Shown here piece after piece: positions 23,076 through 30,599 of a DNA stretch of 64,000 bases. Both the position numbers and the translations under genes were made by a program. The stretch comes from Ovis canadensis (taxonomy: Eukaryota; Chordata; Mammalia; Artiodactyla; Bovidae). Position 1 is the first letter of the stretch. Every line of letters begins with the position of its first letter. A model generated the notes under the pieces. It did no database searches and was not told the DNA's origin. It saw only the letters and a list, made by a program, of their open reading frames with translations. Location: assembly GCF_042477335.2 (NCBI RefSeq), contig NC_091262.1:1136001-1200000 (forward strand). The letters are read 5' to 3'.

Positions 23076-23484
23076 CCGCTTTGCACACGGAGCTCTTTCC
23101 CCCTGAGTCCTCTGAGATGGACCTCCAGTCAGCCCTCAGCTGGACACAGGAAACGTCTACTCCATCCTCATTTTTCGCTCTTGCAGCGCCTCCCTGCTGG
23201 TGGGCACTGAGGCAACCCTGCTCCTCTCAGCCTGGATGCAGCCCTGTTATCCAGAAGCCTGAGCCCTGATGGTCCTGAGGAGACAAAGCTCCCGCCAGCT
23301 GCTCACGGAGCAGAGTCTAAAGGCAAAGCGTCCTGGGCCCGCGGGTCAGAGGGGCCTTTGGCGCCCCCTGCGGGCCACAAGAGAAGAGCGGGCAGCCCGG
23401 TGCTCACAGACCTCAGAGGGCTCACCCAGAAGCAGCTCTGCTGCGAGCACTCAGACTGGAAGCCCAAACTGAAATGGAGCAGAA
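23076..23484. other. GC-rich segment between two LINE-1 parts
   Basis: About 400 bases of CpG-containing, GC-rich DNA lie between the L1 ORF2 fragment and an L1 3' end, unlike the AT-rich surroundings. Open frames (23,081-23,269 and 23,269-23,472) show no domain I recognise. It could be a fragment of a gene or of another repeat. It carries a CTCF-like site, listed separately. Confidence 0.45.
23361..23374 (-). promoter_or_regulatory. CTCF-like motif
   Basis: The minus strand reads CCCGCAGGGGGCGC. This matches the CTCF core consensus CCASYAGRKGGCRS at 13 of 14 positions. It lies in a CpG-containing segment. This is a motif match only; occupancy is unknown. Confidence 0.45.
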
Positions 23485-23975
23485 TAGCTCCATGACCCTC
23501 CGCAAAACATGGCTAAGGAACAATCAGAGCCTGCATGGAATGCAGCCATAAAAAGGAACACATTTGAGTTTGTTCTAATAAAGGGGAGGGAAGTCAGTCA
23601 AAGAGAGAAAAACATGGAATCTAGAAGGATGGTACTGACGAGTCTGTTCACAGAGCAGCAATGGAGGTGCAGACATAGAGAACAGACTTACAGACAAGGG
23701 TGGAGAACAAGAGGGAGAGGGTGAGATGAATGGAGAGAGCAGCATGGATGCAGGTACACCTACATTTGTAAATAGACAACCAATGGGAATTTGCTGTATG
23801 ATTCAGGGAACTCAAACTGGGGCTCAGTAGTAACCTGGAGAGGTGGGAATGCGTGCGAGGTGGGAGGGAGATTCAAGAGCAAGAGGACATAGGTACACCT
23901 AATGTGGATGTATGACAAATCAAACCAATATTGTAAAGCAATGATCAATCAACTAAAAAGAAATAACTTTTAAAA
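23485..23975 (+). mobile_element. LINE-1 3' end
   Basis: Contains TGCAGCCATAAAAAGGAACA, AGCAGCATGGATGCAGGTAC, CCAATGGGAATTTGCTGTAT, GGAACTCAAACTGGGGCTCA and TTGTAAAGCAATGATCAATC, then an A-run. This is the usual order of the bovine-type L1 3' UTR. With 22,330-23,075 it may derive from a single L1 disrupted by the GC-rich segment. Confidence 0.8.
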
Positions 23976-24206
23976 AATCTGAACATAAACACAAACTTTG
24001 CAACAAGGTAACTCCATTTTAAAAACTATAGAATTTTAGAAAACTACTAAAGTTCTACATGACCTTTGGTCTGGTAATCAGGTCTAACATACACAAAACA
24101 AGCCAACTTACCAAATTATGAATATAAATTAGTTAAAACATTGCCTTTTATCATTTCATACATTTACCCCGTGGAGGACCTTACTCGAGAGAACCAAAAA
24201 CAAACT
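23976..24206. other. Spacer, nothing recognised
   Basis: AT-rich sequence after the L1 A-tail. No gene or named repeat seen. Confidence 0.4.
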
Positions 24207-24700
24207 GTTAAATGAACCACGGACCACCCACCCTGGCCAGGCAACAGAGAAAAGAAAACACTTGCAGGAGTCATCTTACAACAGGAGGCCCTGGGAAGGA
24301 ACAAGGAACGAACAAGCTACCACCAACCAGAATTCTGGAGAGGTCAGGTGATGGGAGGCTCCAGTTCAGAGGTCCTACCAACCTCCCAGGATCCACATTG
24401 CTGGAATCCATCTCAGCTGAGTGATGCGTGTGCCCCCAAGAGAGATCCCAATTCAGAATGCCTGGCAAGAGACAAACCAGAAATTAACCCAATGACCATA
24501 AAACCTGAGACTGTGAGCCACGTGACAGAGTGGTTCTCTCCGTTTCCCTCACCCTCCTGCCCTCCACCCCGGCAGCCCTTCCCAATAAAGCCTCTCGCTT
24601 GGACAGCACTCCTCTCCTCAGACAACTCATTGCCCAGTGTCAGACAAGAACTCACTCTCAAGCCCTGGGAAGGGATCCCCCTTCCTTCATCAAAAGCAAT
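24207..24700 (+). mobile_element. Class I-like ERV LTR
   Basis: Begins with TGTTAAATGAACC and has the organisation of a gammaretrovirus-type LTR. The block CCATAAAACCTGAGACTGTG lies ahead of the AATAAA signal at 24,583-24,588 (CCCAATAAAGCCTCTCGCTT), followed by a C-rich end. No internal viral genes adjoin it, so it is a solo LTR or an LTR fragment. It is truncated near the following BOV-A2 insertion. Confidence 0.7.
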
Positions 24701-24737
24701 ATCCAGGAGAAAATATCTTCAAAACGTTATCTTGTAG

Positions 24738-25033
24738 AGAAGGAAATGGCAATGGCAGCCCGCTCCAGTACCATTGCCTGGAGAATCCCATGGACAGAGA
24801 AGCCTGGTAGGCTGCAACCCCGGGGTCACTAAGAGACGGACACGACTTCACTGAGTGACTTCACTTTCACTTTTCACTTTCATGCACTGGAGAAGGACAT
24901 GGCAACCCACTCCAGTGTTCTTGCCTGGAGAATCCCAGGGACAGAGGAGCCTGGTAGGCTGCTGTCTATGGGGTCGCGCAGAGTCAGGCACGACTGAAGC
25001 GACGCAGCCGCAGCAGCAGCAGCAGCAGCAGCA
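24738..25033 (+). mobile_element. BOV-A2 SINE with AGC microsatellite tail
   Basis: Two BovA monomers in direct order. The first starts GAGAAGGAAATGGCAATGGC and has CTGGAGAATCCCATGGACAG. The second starts GGAGAAGGACATGGCAACCC and has CTGGAGAATCCCAGGGACAG and GGGGTCGCGCAGAGTCAGGC. The element ends in AGC triplets at about 25,007-25,033. BOV-A2 is specific to ruminants, so this is a strong taxonomic marker. Confidence 0.95.
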
Positions 25034-25115
25034 GAGAAGGAAATGGCACCACCTGCAGTACTCTGGTCTCAGAAATCCCAGGGATAGAGGAGCTTGGTGG
25101 GCTACAGTCCAAAAG
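25034..25115 (+). mobile_element. Extra BovA monomer
   Basis: GAGAAGGAAATGGCACCACC, CAGAAATCCCAGGGATAGAG and GAGCTTGGTGGGCTACAGTC form a third BovA monomer directly after the AGC tail of the BOV-A2 element. It is more diverged than the upstream pair. Confidence 0.75.
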
Positions 25116-25284
25116 CAGGGCATTTCTGATGGGAGGAAACAGTCCCAGGGAAGCTGAGCTGCTCACCAAAGGCCCCAGAGCTTTGGATAGCACACCAGAG
25201 CTGGGGCTGAGGATTCCCAGCTGCCATGCCTCTTGATCCTGGCCTCTTTCACTAGATACATGTGTGGAAAACTAGAATCTAAAA
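25116..25284. other. Spacer
   Basis: No gene or named repeat is recognised between the BovA monomer and the next SINE. Confidence 0.4.
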
Positions 25285-25603
25285 TATGCCCTGGTGGTTC
25301 CATAGTAAAGAATCCACCTGCCAGTGCTGGAGATGCATGTGCGATCCCTAGGATGGGAAGATCCCACATCCTATGGAGCCCGTGTGCCACAACAGCCGAG
25401 CGAGCCTGTGCTCTAGATCCTGGAAGCCACGATGCCGAGTTCACATGCTGCAGCCACTGAAGCCCGTGAGCCTGTGCCCCTCAACAAGAGGAGACACTGC
25501 AGTGAGAAGCCTGCAAACCACTAGTTATGGCCCATGCTCACCAAAACTAGAGAAAAGCCCACACACAAAGATGCAACACAGCCAACAATCAATAAAACTG
25601 TTT
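25285..25603 (+). mobile_element. CHR-type SINE, near full length
   Basis: Starts CCCTGGTGGTTCCATAGTAA, continues GAAGATCCCACATCCTATGG, CGTGTGCCACAACAGCCGAG, ACACTGCAGTGAGAAGCCTG and ACTAGAGAAAAGCCCACACA, and ends near AGCCAACAATCAATAAAA. This is the complete order of the long artiodactyl CHR-type SINE on the plus strand. Confidence 0.88.
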
Positions 25604-26047
25604 TCCTAAAAAAATGCATATCTGACAAAGAAACTGTACTCAAATTGTCCAAGAACACTAGAGCAAACAAGCCCATTCATAATTGGTAGTGACTGAAATA
25701 GGCCACTGAGGGTATACTGATAGTAAACTATCATAGAAAAACATACTCAAGATACTGGTGCAATGCATGCAGAGCCCCCTTTGAAAGACAATCTGACAGG
25801 TTTTTTTTTTTCAGTAACCACATGGGACAAGCACTGAATTCTGTGTATGACAAGCGGTGGAAGCCAGGTATCTTACCATTGGAAGGCAAAGTTACAGATA
25901 AACAAAAGGAAACGTTACAATGTCCATGTCGTGGTGGATCAGGTTGGAGACATCACAAATTACCTTTAACTGAATATGTTCAAAGGTGAGCATATTGAGC
26001 TCCTACATGTATGTTTTAAATATCATTCTCTAATAAAAGGGAACAGG
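25604..26047. other. Probable decayed LINE-1 and spacer
   Basis: The first part (ATCTGACAAAGAAACTGTAC and following) resembles diverged L1 ORF2 sequence. A T-run lies near 25,801. The rest is unassigned. Confidence 0.4.
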
Positions 26048-26318
26048 AAACATCTCTGATGGCCCAGTGGTAAAGAATCTGCCTACCGATGCAGGGAACA
26101 CGGGTTCAATCCCTGTGTAGAAGATTCCACACACCCAGGGACAACGAAGCCCTTGAACAACTCTTGAAGTTTGCATGCTCCAGAGCCCAAGTTCTGCAAA
26201 CAGAGAAAGCACTGCAATGAGAAGCCATGGCACAGCAACTAGAGGGTAGCCTCTGCTCACTACAACTAGACAAACGAGCAATAAAGACCCAGCACAGTCA
26301 AAAATAATGTAATGTTTA
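26048..26318 (+). mobile_element. CHR-type SINE, near full length
   Basis: CATCTCTGATGGCCCAGTGG, TAAAGAATCTGCCTACCGAT, GGGTTCAATCCCTGTGTAGA, GCACTGCAATGAGAAGCCAT and GACCCAGCACAGTCAAAAAT occur in the canonical CHR order on the plus strand, with an A-rich end. Confidence 0.88.
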
Positions 26319-26399
26319 AAAAAAGGACAGTTCTTTGAAGAAATGACTGAGACTAGGGGTGAGACTGTAAATATATGAGCCAGGGTCATCTTAAATTAT

Positions 26400-26705
26400 G
26401 AGAAATTAAAGAAACTAAAGACAACTATCAAGCTGTCCAAACTGATACAAATGAATGATGACACAGTGTTATCTGTATACACCAGCAAATAACAATCTGA
26501 AAGGGAATTTAAACAAACAATTCCCTTTCAATCATATCAACAGTAATAAAAGACTTTGCTATGGACAGAATGAGGATGACAAGACTGGCACACTGGAAAT
26601 GATACATGATTGCTGAAAAATACCCTAAAGACATGGACAGATACTCCATAGTGATGAAAAGGCTTCAGTTGGCAATACCGTGGAAGGCATCTTCAATCTG
26701 AAATG
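26400..26705 (+). mobile_element. LINE-1 ORF2 fragment
   Basis: The run with TATACACCAGCAAATAACAA, TCTGAAAGGGAATTTAAACA, AATTCCCTTTCAATCATATC and GACATGGACAGATACTCCAT follows the L1 ORF2 segment that also occurs at 22,440-22,720. Diverged and non-coding. Confidence 0.65.
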
Positions 26706-26729
26706 AAGATTCAATATGAATTACAAAAG

Positions 26730-27510
26730 GCTGAAACGTGGCTGCTAAACCACAAAAGATGCCAGCATTCTCGGCCTCCAGAGAATTCAATCCAGGGCAA
26801 GTGAAGAAGCTTGATGGCTCAGAGGTTTTCTGTTTAAAAGTTTTATTAAAGTATAAAAGAGATCGAGAGAGCTGCTGACATAGACATTAAAAGGGGGAAG
26901 AAAGAGTACCCCCTGCTAGTCTTTAGCCAGATGTTATAGAGCCACTAGCAGTCTGCTAATGAAAGAAAGACAATGTCTCAGAGAGTGGCACCAGGCCCCT
27001 CACCCACAGCAAGCATTGAGATAACATTGGCAGCAGATGAGTCATCCCAGGCCATAAAATGATGGACATGAATCTTGAAGAAAGGCAGATTTCCAAGCAA
27101 ATATATAGTTTCATTCACATAGATTAAGAGAACAAGGTATGAGTAAAACATACTGGTTTGTCAAGTCGTTTCTGAGCCTTTAGGGGGAAGTGACCTGAAG
27201 ACAGAGCCTTGGGTAAATACATAGCACATTAGCATACCTTAAGACAAACATTTCCATAAGAAAAATGCATTGCTTAGTTCAAGGTTTGAGAAAAGTTAAA
27301 TTCAGGTGGAGCCAGGAGTGGTCATGGCAACACAGAATTTTCAGAGAAACCTCCTTTTAAATTTGTATCAAGATGGAGAAAAAAAAATGCAGCACTCTTT
27401 TGTCTCCTCCTGCCTCTTAAGACAGAGAAAAAAACGTCTGACACTTGCAGTCTATTTTCTCTGGCTGGAGACCCCTGGCCTTCCTGCCTGTTATCCTCTC
27501 CAGGCCTGTA
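26730..27510 (-). mobile_element. Solo ERV LTR-like element, copy 2 of an inverted pair
   Basis: The reverse complement is colinear with 14,300-15,035 along almost the whole length. Shared blocks are GCAGGAAGGCCAGGGGTCTC, TGCAAGTGTCAGAC, TTGATACAAATTTAAA, CCCCTAAAGGCTCAGAA, GACTTGACAAACCAGTATG, GTGGGTGAGGGGCC and a TTTAATAAAACTTT signal, then GGATTGAATTCTCTGGAGGC at the end. It is somewhat longer than copy 1 in places. No viral genes adjoin it. Confidence 0.78.
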
Positions 27511-27534
27511 GGAAGCAACACACTAGGCTGCTTG

Positions 27535-28000
27535 GGAAAACCGCGCGGGTCTGAGCTTTATGCAAAGGGGTAAAGCGGCAAAACCCTTGGCCCCAAAGGC
27601 GAGGCTTTTCTGCGACCGCCATTTTAGTCGGCTCCGAGACTGCAAACAAAGAGGGCAGAATACATGGTTCCCTGCTCCACCCAGTCCGAGTTCCCTTACC
27701 TGTGGCCCACAGCCCTGCGCTCTACTCGCTGGATGCCAATCGACGGGGACCCAGGAGCCCACGAAACGAGCATTCCCAGCTGCAATGGCGAGCCCTGAGA
27801 GCACAACTGGGAAGCCTGGCCCCCGACGCGCCGCCATGTTCATCCCGCCCCAGACCCGCTCACGTGAGCCGCGCTCCTGACCAGCCGCCCAGGCTCGCCC
27901 CGCCCCCGACGCGCTCACGGTGCGCCCCACCCCCACGCCCCCTTCCAGGACAGGCCCGCGGGACCGCGACTGCCTCCAGGTGAAACACAAGGACAAGCAA
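27535..28000. promoter_or_regulatory. CpG island with promoter-type motifs
   Basis: About 460 bases of CpG-rich DNA in otherwise AT-rich surroundings. YY1-type motifs stand at 27,616-27,625 (CCGCCATTTT) and 27,831-27,840 (CCGCCATGTT). A CACGTG E-box lies at 27,861-27,866, and Sp1-type CCCCGCCCC sites at about 27,897-27,906. This is the composition of a TATA-less housekeeping-type promoter. Direction is undecided, but the exon signals on the minus strand suggest leftward transcription. Confidence 0.65.
27700..27843 (-). CDS. Candidate first coding exon, minus strand (unrecognised, partial)
   Basis: On the minus strand an ATG in strong context (AACATGGCG) lies at 27,837, with another in-frame ATG at 27,843. 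From the inner ATG the frame is open for exactly 46 codons and ends in CAG at 27,700, directly before a strong donor (GTAAGG). That is the structure of a short first exon with a phase-0 intron. The peptide begins MAARRGPGFPVV and has a weakly hydrophobic segment; I recognise no family. No downstream exon is identified, and an LTR on the same strand lies 200 bases further on. It could be a lncRNA, an orphan promoter or a truncated gene copy. Confidence 0.35.
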
Positions 28001-28116
28001 ATCCACCCCACCGAGACAATCCAAGCTTTTTCTCAGCTGATCTGTCTATGATTTAGGGATAAAACTATGACTATAGAAAGCAAAGATGACCTAGGACAGC
28101 CATGATAGTCTATAGA
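28001..28116. other. Short unassigned spacer
   Basis: Sequence between the CpG island and the first tRNA-like/telomeric unit. Nothing is recognised. Confidence 0.4.
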
Positions 28117-28171
28117 GCCAGACCCTGGCGGGCAGAGGCTTGAAGAGGGTCCGGGAGCTCTGTCAGAACAG

Positions 28172-28263
28172 CAAGCCTCTGTAGCGTAGCGGTTAGGTGC
28201 ACTGGTGAGCAGGCAGACGATGGTCTGTAAGTCAGGAGTTCAAGTCCGCAGCTTAACTCTTTT
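28172..28263 (+). ncRNA. tRNA-like pol III cassette, copy 1
   Basis: An A box at 28,182-28,192 (TAGCGTAGCGG) fits TRGYNNANNNG fully. A B box at 28,238-28,246 (GTTCAAGTC) fits GWTCRANNC fully, 56 bases from A-box start to B-box start. A TTTT terminator lies at 28,260-28,263. The T-arm and acceptor arm do not pair well, so it is not an intact tRNA; a tRNA pseudogene or SINE head is likely. Transcription is untested. Confidence 0.45.
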
Positions 28264-28334
28264 GCTCTTAGGGGGCGGGGGACAGCAACAGGCGGGACTT
28301 AGACCAGAAACGTTTATTTTTATTTTAGAGGTTT

Positions 28335-28510
28335 ATTGTTTAGCTTAGGGTTAGGGTTCGGGCAACCCCCCAACTTGTTCAGGTTCGGGTTCAGGGTTAG
28401 GGTTAGAATTTGGGGATCCCCCCTCTTCTAAGAGTTCGGGTTTGGGTTAGGGTTCATGTCAGGGTCAGGGTTCGGGTTACGGTTAGGGTTAGCATTAGTG
28501 TTGGGGTTAC
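28335..28510 (+). repeat. TTAGGG-variant telomere-like DNA, copy 1
   Basis: Repeated TTAGGG and TTCGGG hexamers (for example AGCTTAGGGTTAGGGTTCGG from 28,344), interrupted by GGGCAACCCCCC and by GGGGATCCCCCC. The G-rich strand is the plus strand, the opposite of the array at 12,839-13,180. Too degenerate and interrupted to act as a telomere. Confidence 0.85.
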
Positions 28511-28550
28511 AGCTTAAAGTGAGCCCTAATAGGGCCCATAGTTCTTTATT

Positions 28551-28925
28551 AGCCTGCCCTGGCGGGCCGAGGCTTGAAGAGGGTTCGGGAGCCCTGCTGA
28601 AAGCAGTAAGCCTCTGTGGCATAGGGGTTAGGCGGGCCAGTAGGCAGGCAGACTATGGCCTCTAAATCAGGAGTTCAAGTCTCTAGTCTGACCTTTTCGC
28701 TTTTAAGGGGCAGGGGACTGCAAGAGCCAGGGCTTAGACCAGAAAATTTTTTTATTTTAGAGGTTTATTGTTAAGCTTAGGGTTAGGGTTCGGGCAACCC
28801 CCCCCACTTGTTAGGGTTCGGGTTCAGGTTAGAATTCGGGGACCCCCCTCTTCTTAGAGTTCGGGGCGTTACCATTAGGGTTATAGGTTAAAGTGAGGGC
28901 TAAGAGGGTCCATAGTTCTTTATTA
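28551..28925 (+). repeat. tRNA-like/TTAGGG composite unit, copy 2
   Basis: Begins GCCTGCCCTGGCGGGC and follows the same order as copy 1, but its telomere-like part is shorter, giving 375 bases. TTAGGG-type DNA is at about 28,775-28,850, followed by a GGGTCCATAGTTCTTTATTA end. Confidence 0.75.
28607..28697 (+). ncRNA. tRNA-like pol III cassette, copy 2
   Basis: A box at 28,617-28,627 (TGGCATAGGGG) and B box at 28,673-28,681 (GTTCAAGTC) again fit both consensuses fully, with the same 56-base spacing. TTTT lies at 28,694-28,697. The T-arm keeps four of five pairs (AGGAG with CTCTA). The boxes, spacing and terminator are all retained although the sequence between them has diverged from copy 1. 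Confidence 0.45.
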
Positions 28926-28965
28926 GCCTGCCCTGGTGGGCTGAGGCTTGAAGAATGCCTGGGAG
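28926..28965 (+). repeat. Truncated third tRNA-like/TTAGGG unit and junction to satellite
   Basis: GCCTGCCCTGGTGGGC starts a third copy that stops after about 40 bases and passes directly into satellite. The bases GGAG at 28,962-28,965 are expected in both the composite unit (TTCGGGAGCC) and the satellite (CCGGAGGCTG), so the join shows 4-base microhomology. Confidence 0.7.
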
Positions 28966-29500
28966 GCTGACTCGTGGGCGCCCAGCAGCTGCCTCACACA
29001 CGTAGCTTCCCTAGCCCTCTGCTCCCCAGCAGGGGGGTGTGCAGCTGGTTGGGGCCTGCCCCTGCCTGTCTGGGCTCCCGCCCACAGCCCCAGCTCAGGG
29101 GGAGCAGCCCCTGAGCCAAGACCTGCAGCAGGAACAGAGCGTGCCCCCCCCCCCCCGGAAGCCAAGTGAACAGCATGCGGGGAAAAGAGCCTACTCCAGG
29201 GAAGAAAGGCAGCCCAGCCGCGTGAGGAAGCCCAGCCGCGAGCAGCTGCAAGCCCTGCTTGGGCGGAGCCCAGTGCGACTTCAGTACCACAGAGATTCAG
29301 CTCTCGTTAGGGGCCCGATCTAGCAGAGTTACTGGCGGGAGGTTGCTCTGCCCTGGGCAAGCCTTGCCCAGACTTGCATCGCTGCTAGGCTTCCTGCCCA
29401 GGAAGGAGCACGCTGCGCGAGGCTGGGAGACGCCACTGGCGCCTTCCTGGCCTCAGTTCCTCTTCTGCCTTGCCTTTGCACCAAAGCCCCAGGCCTCCTT
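28966..29500 (+). repeat. Left-edge A-type monomer of block 2
   Basis: Has the A diagnostics CAGCAGCTGCCTCACACACG and GTGTGCAGCTGGTTGGGGCC. It is diverged, with a C-run near 29,143-29,155 and a duplicated AGCCGCG block near 29,217-29,242. It passes to subtype B from about 29,500. Confidence 0.75.
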
Positions 29501-30599
29501 GGGGAGGGCTTAGATGCCAGTGGGTTGCACACTGCCAAGGGCTCCAGCAGTGTGAGCTCTGTCAGACGGAAGGGAAGGGCAGGTGCAGGGCTCCTCCAGC
29601 GGTTGCTTGGCCGCCCAGGCTCAGCGCCTAACGGAGAGCACCAGGCTCCCAGGGCCCCTGGCTGGGGTCTGCAGCCCCGCACACCCGGAGGCTGACTCCG
29701 TGGGCGCCCAGCAAGTGCATGACAGACGTAGGTTCCCTAGCACTCTCCTCCCCAGCAGAGACATCTGCAAGTGGTTGGGGTCTGATCCTGCCTGTCTGGG
29801 TTCCCACCCACAGCACCAACTCAGGGGAAGCAGCCCCTGAGGCAAGACCTGCTGGAGGAGCCCTGCGCCCCCGCCTGATCGGCGAGTGCACAGCCAAGAG
29901 GGAAGCGAGCCACCTCGGGGAAAGAGGAGGCAGCCCAGCCCCGTCAAGCTGAAATCCCTGCTTGCCCAGGCCAAGTGTGCCTCCAGTACAGCAGAGTTCC
30001 AGCTCTGATCAGAGGCCCGATCTGGCAGAGTTCCTGGCGCGAGGCTTCTCTGCCATGGGCGAGCCTTGCCCAGACTTGCCTTGCTTTTACGCTACCTCCC
30101 CAGGAAGGAGCATGCTGCGCAAGGCTGGGAGAAGCCACTGGAGCCTTCCTGGGCTCAGCTCCGCTCCTCCCTTGCCTTTGAACCTAGGCCCCAGGGGTCC
30201 TTGGGGATTGCTTAGGGCCTGGTGGATTGCACACTGCCAAGGGCTCCAGCAGTGAGAGCTCTGTGAGAGGGAAGGGAAAGGTAAGTGCAGGAATCCTCGA
30301 GCGGTTGCTTGGCAGCCAAGACTCAGCGGCTCACGAAGAGCACCAGGCTCCCAGGGCCCCTGGCTGGGGTCTGCAGCCCCGCACACCTGGAGGCTGACTC
30401 CGTGGGCGCCCAGCAAGTGCATGACAGACGTAGATTCCCTAGCACTCTCCTCCCCAGCACAGACATGTGCCGGTGGTTCGGGCCTGATCCTGCAAGTCTG
30501 GGTCCCGCCCACAGCCCCAACTCAGGGAAGCAGCCCCTGAGGCAAGACCTGCTGGAGGAGCCCAGCTACCTCGCCTGATTGGCGAGTGCACAGCCAGCA

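Larger units (their letters stand above)
28117..28550 (+). repeat. tRNA-like/TTAGGG composite unit, copy 1
   Basis: A 434-base unit beginning GCCAGACCCTGGCGGGC and repeated from 28,551. Its order is: GAGGCTTGAAGAGGGT leader, a tRNA-like cassette, a GGGGGCGGGGGAC stretch, the block TTATTTTAGAGGTTTATTGT, then TTAGGG-variant DNA with GGGCAACCCCCC, and finally a GGGCCCATAGTTCTTTATTA end. I do not recognise it as a named ruminant repeat. Confidence 0.75.

Noticed and set aside
24848..25157. Open frames with poly-Gln or poly-Cys runs around 25,010-25,033
   Set aside because: They are translations of the BOV-A2 SINE and its AGC microsatellite tail.
28172..28697. Intact tRNA genes
   Set aside because: A and B boxes are good but the cloverleaf arms do not pair well, and the two copies have different damaged stems. 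They are listed as tRNA-like only.
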